Assembly (NCBI RefSeq): GCF_000002075.1
Contig: NW_004797467.1
Span: 486,760-550,759 of the forward strand
DNA length: 64,000 nt
Direction of reading: 5' to 3'
DNA from: Aplysia californica
Lineage: Eukaryota; Mollusca; Gastropoda; Aplysiida; Aplysiidae
Shown in pieces: positions 22,801-49,222 of this stretch. The first letter of the stretch is position 1; every line of letters begins with the position of its first letter. The notes under the pieces were generated by a model, which was not told where the DNA came from, ran no database searches, and was given only the letters and a program-made list of their open reading frames with translations. The position numbers and the translations under genes were made by a program.

Positions 22801-24193
22801 TTTTAATGAGGGAGAGAGAGGGGGGGGGCAACACATTATATGTGTGAAAAGCTCATTTCCACTATGAACTATAATACGTCAAAGTACGTCTTCAAACTTA
22901 CTGATGAATGTGATATCAAGCCTTATACCGATGTTTGCACTAGCTTAATCCTCCCTCAAGCCAAATGTCGCTGAACTAAATTTAAACAAACAAAAAAAAA
23001 AAGCTACTGGGTCTCTGGCAGCAAGAAGTAAATATATAATTATAGAGAAACCTACGTTATGAAGAGCTTAACAAGTTTTGAGCTGCTACCCGAAAAAAGG
23101 ATTGAAAAGATAAATCAGGTGTATTTTTGAAAACTTGAAATGTTTGTTGTAGGTTTTTTGTGTTTTTTTCTGTAGTTTTTTTTTTTTTTTGGGGGGGGGT
23201 GCGCGTGTGTGTGCGCGTGTGTGTGTGTGCGTGTGTGGGGGAGGGACTTGGTGCGGCCCAGGCAGACACATCTCTATTATATACAGGGTGATCACCAAAA
23301 AAACAACTTTACAACTTTTTTTCTAAATATCTCGCGCAAATGTTGTTCTTGAAAGATGAAATTTAGAACTGACAAACTTCATTCAAAAGGAATTTATTTG
23401 ACTTAAAATTCACACAGAAGAAACTTATTTTCAGAACGGAAAAAGCTTAAAGAAAAAAACACATCCAAAAACGCCAAAATGCGCCAATTTAAAAAAAAGA
23501 CACTCTCGCAAGGAAAGTCATGAGACGATTGATTTGATTTGTGTCTTCTTTTTCTCTATAACATTTAATTGTTCCAACCTTGTAACATTAACCAATATTT
23601 AACTTCTCTTAGGGAGTTAAAGAACTAGCATTTTTGTTCTGGAATTTCTAAAACAAATGCTCCACACGTCCTCCTTTGGACTCCAAACAACTTTTAACGC
23701 GTCGTTTGAAATGCTCGATGACGGCCAAACACAGTTCCCCCGGAATGTTTCTCACTTCATTACGGATTGCTTGTTTCATAAATTCAATGTTTTCCAACTT
23801 GTTTTGAAATAGCAGGCTATTTCAGACAGCCCCACAAGAAAAAGTCTAAAAGATTCAGGTCAGGAGAATGCGGAGCCCAAAAGCGTTCACTTCTGCGACT
23901 GATCACATGATCTCCAAAGTGGTCAGCTAGCCATGTCATTGATCTGACCGAAACGTCTTGCATGAACCACTGGTCTTGGCGATCCAAGTGCCGGTGTCTC
24001 CCCGGATCCGTCCAGAATTTCTTCAGCACCTCGATGTATCGGTCTGTGTTCACAGTTCCAACATATCCGTCTGCGTCTTCAAAAAAAAAAAGGACCCACC
24101 AGACCATGAGTGCTTAAAGCCACCCACGCTGTACACCTTTCAATATGGAGTGGCTTCTGGAGACAGTAGGGAGGTAGGTGGGATACCCAATAG

Positions 24194-25521
<1,328 letters not shown>

Positions 25522-26683
25522 CCCAATAGACAGCATTTTTAAAATTTACATATCTTGAAAGTTGAAAATGCTCTTTGTCACTGAACCAGATGTCATCTAA
25601 AACACTTGCGCTCCGAGGCAGCCGAAGAACCACCGACACATTGCCATCCTCTGTCCCCGGTCAGTCTCGCGAAGCGTTTGCCTAACATGAATATGGTATG
25701 GGCATAAGTTAAGATCTACTTTAAGAATACGGACTGTCGATGTGTATGAAAGTCCTAGCTGCAGGCATCGTCTGCGGACAGATGTCTCATTAGATTCAGC
25801 GACTGAGTTCTGCACCCTGACGATGTTTAGAAGGATTCGAATTGTGCGCATTCGACCTGAAGCGGTCCCTTTTTCTGGCGGTTTTTGTTTGGTTTTTGTT
25901 TGTTTGTTTTTTATTTTCTATGCCCCCAAACTGACTGAACCTTTTTACCCGTAACATCAAAGAAGGCCTTGATTACACTTTAGCATTCTTCTCATACCTT
26001 GTGCAGAACTTACGAAATGTCAGGGATGCTGATTCTGTGGAGAGGTAATGTTCAAAACAAAATGCTCTCTGCTCCTTATTAAACTGACCCATGATTTGGA
26101 TAAACAAAAGGAACTTGAAAAAAAAATGTCTGCAAACTTCCGTTGGCCGGTTAGACTGCTGTAGTTTGCAACATGACGCAATTGTTACATTTTGTGGTAA
26201 TGCGTACTAGTACGTAGTGCAATAAAAGGGGACAAAAGCAAAAAATGGGTGGGGGGGGGGGGGTATGCGCATTAAATTGCATTTAAAATGAGTATCAGTC
26301 AAATTCCTTTTGAATGAGGAATATTGTGTTCAAATTTGAAGACGAAAGCTTCAGTGTGGAGGAAAATATTTACGAAAAAAGTTGTAAAGTCGTTGTTTTT
26401 TTAATCACCTTGTACCAACCTTGACAGTATATCTTGTATATGACACTATTATAATAGGTCTCATATAGCCTAGCCTATAATAGAGCTCCACGCTTGGAAC
26501 TGTCATAGGCCTGTCGTGATGTGTGTGTGTGTGTGCGCTTTCTGTTCAAAGTTGATATAGTGTGTACTGGAGCCACCAGTTAGGTGTACATGTATTATGG
26601 AACCGACACAATAAGTGCAACTGAGGCTGAGGTCACAAGCGACATGACAAAGTGGCCCGACTCGATATGATCGACCAACAGCG

Positions 26684-26759
<76 letters not shown>

Positions 26760-26777
26760 GGATAGATAGATAGATAG
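26684..26777. repeat. (GATA)n microsatellite
   Basis: About 23 GATA units with one GATG variant, directly next to the SINE that begins near 26778. Confidence 0.97.
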
Positions 26778-26985
26778 CACACTGACATCTGAGGCGTGGC
26801 TGCGTATGCAGGACACCCGAGTTCGATTCCCGATAAGTACGGAGAATTTTTATCAAGCATATTTCTGTCTTTCTGTTAGGATAATGTCCTGGTTGGGGCT
26901 GAAAGGCAGGGTCGGAAGCCCGTCTTCCAGATGGTATAAATTGTATCAACAGGGGTGTAAACATACATACATTTTGTAGAATGTA
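26778..26985 (+). mobile_element. tRNA-related SINE, core family A
   Basis: A tRNA-like head with B box GAGTTCGATTCCC (about 26819-26831) is followed by a core ending ATAAATTGTATCAACAGGGG and TGTAAAC. That end corresponds to AAATTGTGGCGATGGGGGTG of the minus-strand copies at 51190, 55725 and 61945. This is the only plus-strand copy seen. Confidence 0.6.
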
Positions 26986-27029
26986 GATTAGATAGATAGA
27001 ATTGTTATTACATAATCTGATGCGCCTCA

Positions 27030-28035
27030 GAACCATTCCAGGTACAGACTGGAGTGCGACAAGGATGCTTGCTCTCACCTTTTTCTCATCGTACTGGCAA
27101 TTGACTGGGTCATGAAAGAAGCCACCAGAGGCAAGCGTAATGGAATACAATGGATCCCTTAACAGCAGCTGGATGACTTAGACTTCGCCGATGACCTTGC
27201 ACGGCTCTCTTACACACATACTCAGATGCAAGAAAAGACCAAGGAACTCAACAGCCTATTAGGGAGTGTTTGCCTACGTATACATCCAGGCAAGTCAAAA
27301 GTAGTGAAGCTAGGAAACGTTTCAAACCCTGTGTGACAGTGGACAACACTCCACTGGAAGAAGTGGACTCCTTTACCTACCTTGGAAGTGTCATCGATGG
27401 TAAAGGCGGAACCGAGGCAGATGTTAAAGCAAGAACCGCCAAGGCAATGTCAGCATTCAATCAATTATCAAAAGTATGGAAAGCAAGCAACATCTCACTG
27501 CGCACCAAGATACGACTCTTTAACTCCAACGTGAAGCCTGGGCTCTTCTACACCTTCGAAAATTGGAAGACAACAAAGACAGTACTAAATAAAGTCCAGA
27601 TTTTCATCAACAGATTATGAGGAGTATTCTAAGAATTACATGGCAGGAAAGAAGAAGAAATGAAGAGCTGTGGGAAAGGACAGGACAAAAGGATATAGAA
27701 ATAGAAATAGAACTAAGAAAGTGGCGATGGATGGGACACATACACTGTACATTCAGTATGAAGTGGCTTGTAGAGACAATAGGGAGTGGGGTGCCCAATA
27801 AACAGTATATTAAAACACATCCCGCAGCGGAAACATCACAAGACAGTCACTGCAGTGGAGCCCACAAGGAGCACGAGGCAGGGGTAGGCCACGGGAAACA
27901 CGGAGTAGATGTGCGGAAAGGGACATGAGAGAGATGAAGCTCACTTGGAGCGAGCTTGGAAGGATGGCCCAGGATAGAGATGAATGGAAGGAGCTTGTAT
28001 GTGGCCTCTACCCTGCCAGGGGTGAAAGGCATTGA
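27030..28035 (+). mobile_element. Non-LTR retrotransposon (LINE), 5'-truncated
   Basis: This is the reverse-transcriptase C-terminal half. GVRQGCLLSP is near 27051-27080, the catalytic FADD is in DLDFADDLA near 27180, then comes EEVDSFTYLGSVIDGKGG (27358-27420) and NEELWERTGQKDIEI. The C-terminal tail WSELGRMAQDRDEWKELVCG ... YPARGERH ends at a TGA at 28033-28035. This arrangement is common in RTE-like and related clades, but the clade is not certain. Several frameshifts and stops interrupt it, and the 5' part, including the endonuclease, is absent. Confidence 0.85.
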
Positions 28036-28080
28036 TGATGTTGAATCTGATGCGTAGAGTCTGTAGATGGTAAATATATA

Positions 28081-29302
28081 CATTGTGATAAAAACAACTA
28101 TACAACTTGTTTTGTAATTAATGTTCTCCATACTGAAGTTTTGCGTTTAAGATTTGAACAGAATATTTGGAAGCCAAACGGAATTTGGCAGATATTCATT
28201 TTAAATAAATCCATTGAATGGTTTTGCTCTGTATGGCACATTAAAAATCCCAACCCATTCTAAACCCTGTCCCCATTTTCGTAGCATGACGCACAAGTTT
28301 GCAGTAGGCCTATCACTAAAAGTTGCAACAATCGCGCCGTGTTGCAAGCTACAGCAGTCTAACAAGTCAACAGAAGTCTGCAGATATTAGTTTTCCCAAA
28401 TTTTGTTTACTTGCTGAGATCATGCCTAGTTTAGTAAGGAGCGGAGCAGAGAGTTTTTGTATTGTACATAACCTCTCCAAAAACTTACCATCCCTGACAT
28501 TTCGTAAGTTCAGGGCACGACATGGAAAAAAACGTTTAGGTGCCCTCAAGACCTTTGGTGTCAGGAGTGGAAAAGTTCTGTCAGTTTGGATCTACAGCGA
28601 ATCAGTATGCCCTTTAAAATGACCACTTCAGGTCGAAGACGCACCATATGCGCAGCTCTTTAAACGTCACCAGGATGCAGATTTCAATATTCGAGTCCCA
28701 TATGAGACGTCCTGTCCGTAGACGATCTGCAGCTATGACTTTCCAACACATCAACAGTTTGCATTCTCATGGCAGATCTTCACCTACGACTGTAGCATTG
28801 TCATTTTCGGTAGGCCGAAATGACGTGGATCAGAGCCTGGCAATGTGTTCATGATTTCTCGATTCTCGATTGTCTTAAATACATGTATTGAAAGGCGGGA
28901 TCATTTCCTCAATGACATAATTCGGTTTTGTACAAAGTTGTTGTTTTTTTAACTCGGTAAGAAACTAAATGTTGTTTAAATGTTATAGTTATAGGGATGG
29001 AAATTAAATGTCAAAGAGCAAATAAAGAAAATGATCAATCAACCTCTTCCCGACTTCCTATAAATTGTTTGTAGGCTACAAATTGGTGAACTTTGCGTGT
29101 GTGTGGGGGGGTTTGTGGTGCTTTTTTCTTTAAGACATTCCCGTTTTCAAGATAAGTTTCTTCTTTGTATATTTCTATGTCTGACAAATTTATTTTGAAT
29201 GAATTATGTCTGTTCCAAATTGCAGCACTCTAGAACCATTTTGTGCGAGATATTCAGAAAAATAGTTGCAGTTTTGTGTGGGTTTTTTAAATCACCCTTC
29301 CC
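28081..29302 (+). mobile_element. Second mariner-like relic of the same family
   Basis: TA at 28079-28080 and 29303-29304. The left end CATTGTGATAAAAACAAC and the right end (minus) GGGAAGGGTGATTTAAAAAA resemble the ends of the 23284-26412 element. Subterminal similarity on the right runs for well over 100 bases (AATATCTCGC, then AGAAGAAACTTATCTTGAAA). Near 28421 a degenerate N-terminus (MPSLVRSGAESFCIVH, then LTFRKFRARH) parallels the other copy (MGQF..., LTFRKFCTRY). The catalytic region is not recognisable. It lies immediately after the LINE end. Confidence 0.7.
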
Positions 29303-29539
29303 TACAAAGTAAGCCTAAGTGGCAATCGCCGGCTCGCTGGCTCGCCGGACTCGTGCAGGTTCGGGGGTTTCCAGTCGAGGCTTTGCTCGATCCAACCAGA
29401 GAGTTTACAGTAATACTAGAGAGATGACATGTCGCCCGGATGCGCGTATCTGGGTCACCAGCTGATCGTGGAGAAACGCGCAGTAAACAAAACAAACTGC
29501 GTTCATTGTTCAAGGCATTTTCGTTGATCGCAGACAAGC

Positions 29540-29660
29540 ATGACCCCGGTTAGCACGAAATGTCAATGGTGTTCGGCTATAAACTGCACCTATTAAAATC
29601 AAAATCTGAGTTTCTTTCGATTTAAAAAGGACGACGAATATATTTTAAGAAAAATATAGA
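29540..29660 (+). pseudogene. Possible THAP zinc-finger domain fragment
   Basis: The frame from ATG 29540 reads CQWCSAINCTY, a stop, then LSFFRFKKDDEYILRK. The C..C....C spacing followed by FFRF.KD and L.K resembles the N-terminus of THAP domains, which occur in host regulators and in P-element-type and other transposases. The in-frame stop and the missing downstream part suggest a relic, or a first exon with an error. The match rests on about 30 residues. Confidence 0.35.
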
Positions 29661-29921
29661 TCAAAATAATGACAATGTGATTGTGGTCCTACCAGTACCA
29701 GACTGACACTCCATGCACAAACTCAACACACTTCAACTTTGTTATATCAGCTATGAATTGGTGTTCTTTTTCTCCTGTCTAAATGCCCAAATAGAGCTTG
29801 CATTCTACTAGAGAAAGATATTATGTTACCTGGGTCTGCGAAAAGATGTCTAAATACAAAGTGCCATCGATCGGTTTTACTACTTTCTTTGTCCGATTAC
29901 AATGTACCACTTTTTTTTTTT

Positions 29922-30817
29922 NNNNNNNNNNNNNNNNNNNNNNNNNNNNNNNNNNNNNNNNNNNNNNNNNNNNNNNNNNNNNNNNNNNNNNNNNNNNNNN
30001 NNNNNNNNNNNNNNNNNNNNNNNNNNNNNNNNNNNNNNNNNNNNNNNNNNNNNNNNNNNNNNNNNNNNNNNNNNNNNNNNNNNNNNNNNNNNNNNNNNNN
30101 NNNNNNNNNNNNNNNNNNNNNNNNNNNNNNNNNNNNNNNNNNNNNNNNNNNNNNNNNNNNNNNNNNNNNNNNNNNNNNNNNNNNNNNNNNNNNNNNNNNN
30201 NNNNNNNNNNNNNNNNNNNNNNNNNNNNNNNNNNNNNNNNNNNNNNNNNNNNNNNNNNNNNNNNNNNNNNNNNNNNNNNNNNNNNNNNNNNNNNNNNNNN
30301 NNNNNNNNNNNNNNNNNNNNNNNNNNNNNNNNNNNNNNNNNNNNNNNNNNNNNNNNNNNNNNNNNNNNNNNNNNNNNNNNNNNNNNNNNNNNNNNNNNNN
30401 NNNNNNNNNNNNNNNNNNNNNNNNNNNNNNNNNNNNNNNNNNNNNNNNNNNNNNNNNNNNNNNNNNNNNNNNNNNNNNNNNNNNNNNNNNNNNNNNNNNN
30501 NNNNNNNNNNNNNNNNNNNNNNNNNNNNNNNNNNNNNNNNNNNNNNNNNNNNNNNNNNNNNNNNNNNNNNNNNNNNNNNNNNNNNNNNNNNNNNNNNNNN
30601 NNNNNNNNNNNNNNNNNNNNNNNNNNNNNNNNNNNNNNNNNNNNNNNNNNNNNNNNNNNNNNNNNNNNNNNNNNNNNNNNNNNNNNNNNNNNNNNNNNNN
30701 NNNNNNNNNNNNNNNNNNNNNNNNNNNNNNNNNNNNNNNNNNNNNNNNNNNNNNNNNNNNNNNNNNNNNNNNNNNNNNNNNNNNNNNNNNNNNNNNNNNN
30801 NNNNNNNNNNNNNNNNN
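29922..30817. other. Assembly gap (896 N)
   Basis: A run of N flanked by poly-T on the left and (ACAG)n on the right. Apparent open frames across it are meaningless. The true length is unknown. Confidence 0.99.
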
Positions 30818-30874
<57 letters not shown>

Positions 30875-31142
30875 TAGACAGAACGAGAGAAGGGAGAGAA
30901 GAAGATACAGGGAGGGAGAAAGAGAGAGGGACAGACAGACACACTGATAGACAGCGAGAGGGGTTAAAAAGAGAAATAGAGAAAGAGGAAGAGTGAGAGA
31001 GAGAGAGAAAGAGAGAGATACAGAGAGACAGAGAGACAGAGAGACAGAGAGACAGAGAGACAGATAGAAACAGAGACAGTGAAACAGATTGACAGACAGA
31101 CATATAGACAGAGTGAAATAGGGGAGAAAGAGAGGCAGAGAA

Positions 31143-31199
<57 letters not shown>
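30818..31199. repeat. (ACAG)n and GA-rich simple repeat
   Basis: ACAG units to about 30871, then mixed GAGA/GACA repeats and a pure GA run at about 31147-31198. They probably continue into the gap. Confidence 0.95.
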
Positions 31200-31202
<3 letters not shown>

Positions 31203-32189
31203 GACCCTGGAGAACGAGTAGATTTGCTGAAAATTAAACCGATTATTCCTTTAATTACGGTGATATTATTTTTTCAGCTCAATAGAGATGAAGTAATGTA
31301 TCTGCCTCTATTTGTTTATTAGAACGTATGTTAACTTAAGCCAAAAACAAGTCTTACAGATTATGGCCGAGGGAGGCAGGGGGTTGCCTAAAATATGCGA
31401 TTGAAATCGCAGGCCTCCTTCTTTGTTAAAAGCCTAGTAACCTAGTGAACTAACTGCAAACGGTAGTACATTTTCTCATGACATGACAGCATCCCTGAGC
31501 ATCGCCGTGGCAGCGAACACCGCGCGTATGTGTTTTCGCGCCCCTCGCCGGGCGATACGCGAAACAATGCACTGTTGTTATGGAGCGCCGCCAAGAGTGT
31601 CATCTCTCTATTACTGTAAACCCTCTCTGATCCAACGTTGTATCTTTAGGAACGGCACTTTTCAGAAACTGTAATTTTTTTAAACATTTTGGCCCGGTTC
31701 TATTGCAGATGGGCTTTAAATCCAGAGGTACCTCCTCTTAAAACAACCTTATAGAGTTGCAATGGGTATATATACTCAACATTTCTATTTCTATATAACC
31801 TCTAATTATTATGTCATTTCAAAGATTCTGTACTAGTAATAGAGAATCTTTTTTCATATCTAATGCAAGTTAATAAACCTTATGATCGTGGAACTGTAAT
31901 TATAAGAATATAAAAACAGATTCCTATGAGTGTGAGCATAATGTTTGGGACTATTTTTAGGCCTGCCAACTGTTTAAATAACAGTTATACTGCAGTCTTA
32001 AAGTCACACCCCTGATCTTATGCCATTGTAGGAAAGATCTATACTGAACCTTCTCGGACAAGGGCGAAAAATCTAGGAGGGCCCGTGCAAGTTGCCCACG
32101 TTAAAGATCCCGGTGGTTCAAATCGATAGAGTACGGTATTGGCTTCGTCCGGCGCCCGGGCAAAATTCCAAATTTCCTACCTACTTACT
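31200..32189. other. No gene recognised
   Basis: Mostly AT-rich, with a CpG-richer patch at about 31480-31600 (GCGCCCCTCGCCGGGCGATA). No splice-consistent coding sequence was found. Confidence 0.4.
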
Positions 32190-32330
32190 GAATATGTTTA
32201 ATGTGTCCTGCTAGATCAGGGAAACGTAGCTTTTCTGAGAGCATCCGAGCAAAGGAATGAATGGAAAATCATGATCGGCGATGTCTGTCGCAGACCTGGC
32301 ACTGGATGATGATGATGATGTCCTGCTAGC
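32190..32330 (+). mobile_element. LINE 3' end fragment
   Basis: The frame EQRNEWKIMIGDVCRRPGTG ends at a TGA, followed directly by a (GAT)n tail. This is the usual C-terminus and microsatellite tail of several LINE clades. Only the last ~140 bases remain. Confidence 0.5.
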
Positions 32331-32559
32331 TCATAATATGACCTTTTACAGTTGCAAGCGCCGAAAAACACTTACACTTACATTTTAAAAAAAACTAAAA
32401 CAACAACAACAACAAAAAACAAAGAAAAGAGCGTGGCGAAACTGCATTATGTAATGTTATGAGGAACTTGACGGTCATCGACCCAAAGATTTTGAGGACG
32501 AGCCCCAGAGCAAGTTACAGTTATTTATCTTACACGAGTTGACAACTAAGAAGGTAGGC

Positions 32560-32754
32560 CCTAGTTCAGGGTCGTGGGCCTAGTTGGAAAACTTAGGGAA
32601 ACACCGGATTGGGTAACATGCACGGCGCAAGCATGCGAAGAAACGCCAGTGCTATTAATAGAGCGAGGTTGCCAGTTATCAGGGGTCAGGTCATGCCATG
32701 CCTTGGTCGAGCCTGACCTTACCATTACCTTTTGTCCTTGAACTCATATCCAAG
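32560..32754 (+). promoter_or_regulatory. Likely GOT2 core promoter and 5' UTR
   Basis: It has an inverted CCAAT box (GGATTGGGT near 32606), a GCATGCG element like a half NRF-1 site (about 32633), and CAAGATGGC overlapping the start codon, a YY1-type motif often found at starts of housekeeping and mitochondrial-protein genes. No TATA box was seen. The transcription start is not resolved. Confidence 0.4.
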
Positions 32755-46025
<13,271 letters not shown>

Positions 46026-47560
46026 GATGGTCGCCAGACACACAAGCGCGCAGCGCAACGCAGCATGGGCACAATACACTCCAGCCCTGGATCTTTGCAG
46101 AAACGATTTCTGTGATATTGTTGCTCCTCTCCGAACGTGTGGATGAAACTTCTTGTTCTTGTTGACTTTCTGAAGAAAATTTGAGATTTATTTGTTCTTG
46201 TCTTATGGTTGAGGAATTTCTTGTCACCCCACAATAACAAGTATTGAGGAATGGGAGCTGTGTGATGAATGTAGACTGATAAACCTTTTTTTTTTTTCAT
46301 TCTTGCTTTTAATTTTAGTGTCATAGATATATTTATATATATTTGCACATGTATCTCAATTTGTTTGATTTTTTTCTTTAGAAACCTTTTTTTTTTTTTT
46401 TGGTCGTTTATTTCACGCATAATTGATGGGTTTTTTTGTGCACAATACTTAAGAGAGGGCGATTGCTGGTGCTTACATTTTTTGCGGAGCCCTTTTTCCT
46501 GGATTCCTGTAGTTCTTTAAGAGTTAGACTTTAAAAGTTGTAGCTTTGTGTGAGGGTAAGAATAGATATGACTATTGCCGATACCAAGGCTCCAGTGTGA
46601 AAGAAGTCTCGTGTGCACTCAGTCTCCCATAGTCTCTCACAGTCACAGCAAACACATCATCACTCAAAATACTCTGCTCACCGAGTCCTCATGGTGGCAC
46701 AGCTTATTGCCTGTTTTACAAGGACGGAATTGAAGTGATACTTTGTTGAAAACATTATCGAGAATTTCAGTGCTTTATGTAAGAGTGGTCCATTATTGGA
46801 AATTGTTACTTGTTTTTGAGGTTAGTGTTACCAAATTTTAGAGCGCTTGTGTTTATACTGCTCAGTTTTTGTACTTAGGATTGCTACGTCAGTCTGGATT
46901 ATTTCCTTGTTCTTTTTATGCCATATGTCCATTCGTAATGAAGAACATGTTAATTCTGGAAAATGTATAGTATACCGGCCTAAGCAAACACATTTTGAAG
47001 CCTTTTACCTTTCATTTCATTCTGAGGCAATCTACATCTACACAGTGCCTGTTGTCAGCGGTGAAAATACCAAATCAAAATAAGAGCCAAAAAAAAAACG
47101 TCTTCCTTTTGGAGCTTTTGATCTGGTCATATTTTGCTTTGGAAGACTAGGAGGAAATTTGTTTAGTGTGCTGTATTGCTTTATAAATTTTGTGTGCACG
47201 TGCAACGCACTCAAAACTACATTTTGTTTGTTCGTGTACTCCTGATGGGTTTGATTTTGATTATACAGCTGAAGGACGTGTGTTGGAAGGGCTTTTTATG
47301 TAAAAAATGAATAATAGCAATTTGATCTCTGATATTATCAGCTGTTTCTGTGTTTTGTGTTGCTTTACAGAAGTGGCATCGGCAATGTCCCGAGTGCTGG
47401 TGATGCGCTTGTTGTAATGACGTACGTCCATCTCTGCTGAATGTTGTCCTCTGTTCACATTTCTAGACAGAATTGCCTATAGTAGTGATGGGAGGGATGT
47501 TTTTTGCAACATTTATCATGTTGACCATGAATAAACTGATAAATACAGTATTTTGTGTGT
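46026..47560 (+). other. GOT2 3' untranslated region
   Basis: It follows the stop codon without other coding signals and is AT-rich with T-runs. It is bounded by a canonical AATAAA at 47530-47535 and a GT-rich downstream stretch (TTTTGTGTGTAAAA). The end point is inferred, and earlier alternative poly(A) sites cannot be excluded. Confidence 0.6.
47530..47535 (+). terminator. GOT2 polyadenylation signal
   Basis: Canonical AATAAA followed within about 20-30 bases by a GT-rich element. It is the first strong combination downstream of the GOT2 stop. Confidence 0.55.
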
Positions 47561-47734
47561 AAAACTTGCTGTATTTCATTTAAGGAATTTGAAGTCAGTG
47601 TGCAGGTGACTGGAGAGTGCTGTTGGAAGGTTCTACTTTCTTTCTCTTTTTCTGTAGGTTTTATATATGTCTTTATCTAGTCTTTTCTCATCTCCAAATA
47701 TCATTATTATAGATTCAATATGGTGGCTCTGATG

Positions 47735-47795
47735 GTCTCATTCTGAACGTCCCGGGTTCGAAATCTGACTGCAGCAAAAAAAAATTATTTTTCTA
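47735..47795 (+). mobile_element. tRNA-like SINE head
   Basis: TGGCTCTGATGG resembles an A box, and GGGTTCGAAATC about 30 bases on resembles a B box. An A-rich run follows. It is too short and irregular for a tRNA gene; probably a truncated SINE. Confidence 0.4.
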
Positions 47796-47996
47796 AAATT
47801 TTTCATCTCTTTTCGTGTTCTCTAGTCATGTGTCATGATACCATCTGCTTTTATCACCACCACCCCCCACCACTTTCTGCCCCCTCCTCTTCTTGGCTGC
47901 TCTCTCCAATACTCCTGACTCATTTGACTCCTGGCTCTTTCTTGCTCAACTGTTGTTTTTCAGCCAAGCCCGTGATCTTTGGATAGGCAGATCTAA

Positions 47997-48513
47997 GGGG
48001 CCCTACACATGTACGTTCCGACCTGGCATTTTGAACAGGCATTGAAACAGGGCAAAACCACCATTTGATGAGTGGGCGCGTCATCCACTTCTCGCGTGGT
48101 TTAACCACAGCAAGTGTACTGACAATGGCGATTTGCTTGCTATTTATGTGCTGCTCGTTGGGAAGAATTTTGTTTTCTCTTAAATTATTGAAAAAACACA
48201 AATTCTGCTCTGATCTTGCCTTAAAAATGGGTTGCTCGCTTCAAAAAATGTAATCAGATTTTATGTGCGGTAAATCATTTTGAAGATATTGGCAGTGACA
48301 AGATAAGCCTGCTAAGCTTGAGACATCACACAAAGGCTGTCGTCGACGGAATGCGCTGAATTGTAGCCAGAAAATCGAACATGTCTAAACCGCCTGTTCG
48401 GCCTCCCGGTTTAACTTTTCGCAAGCAGTTTTTCATTCACATCTGCGGTTCTGCTGCTAGGTTTGCCTTTCCATTCCGAACCAGCAGTTTGGAACGTACA
48501 TGTGTTGGTCCTC
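47997..48513. mobile_element. PIF/Harbinger-like MITE
   Basis: TAA duplicates at 47994-47996 and 48514-48516. Ends GGGGCCCTACACATGTACGT and (minus) GAGGACCAACACATGTACGT are inverted repeats; the shared block ACACATGTACGTTCC is perfect over 15 bases. The 3-bp TAA/TTA duplication and G-rich start are typical of Harbinger elements. No transposase; 517 bp long. Confidence 0.72.
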
Positions 48514-49061
48514 TAACACTTAACCTTCTGTGATAACAGTGAAATAACTTGATGTCCTGTGTGCAATGTGTTTGCATACATCAAAGATCTCTAGGTGATC
48601 GATCATACAAAATTCTATAAGAGTAGGCCTCAGCCGCAACCTGGGCGAAATTCAAAATTAATTTCAACCAAAACTGAAAATAGTCAGCATAAAGTTATAA
48701 AGAATTCCTTCGAAATCAAAGTGTGGCAGCCTGAAACTGAAAGCAAGAGGGTAGGAAAAACGGTCACATTCATAAAAATCAGTTGCACTTCAGGCTGAAG
48801 AGCCAGCAATCAAAGTAAGAAGTAGAAGGTTCAATATTTACTACACTTTGCTCTTAGCTAGAGAAGTCACCGTAGAATCTTTCCAGCTGGTATGGTGCAA
48901 CTTGATTTCACAAAGTTAGAGGTTTCCAACAATAGGGCCTACCTTGTTTGTTACTGTCCCTCTTTCTCTTTCCCACCACTGTATGCTTGTTATTGTGTCA
49001 ATGTTCTTCTCTCAAACAAATGCCTCGATCTGGCACTTTTTTTCCTCGCTGCTGCTTTTAA

Positions 49062-49222
49062 AAAAAGTTTTAATAAGTTATACTACACTTACAACATACA
49101 GGTCATACAAGTGTCTAAGATCAGAGATGTTACCAGAGATTAACATACAAAGAAGAGATAAGGACAACAGGTGTTTGATGGGAAAGGAGCAAACCACATT
49201 AGAGCACCTGTCAACCACCCAC
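49062..49222 (+). repeat. Interspersed repeat R1, copy
   Basis: Diverged full-length copy from GTTTTAATAAGTTATACTAC to GAGCACCTGTCAACCACCCA. Confidence 0.65.

Noticed and set aside
26819-26831. B-box-like GAGTTCGATTCCC and similar motifs at 39190, 47780 and 62338 as tRNA genes
   Set aside because: None folds into a plausible full cloverleaf, and each is attached to a dispersed SINE body.
29798-31103. Open frames of several hundred codons across 29.8-31.1 kb
   Set aside because: They run through the assembly gap and simple repeats.
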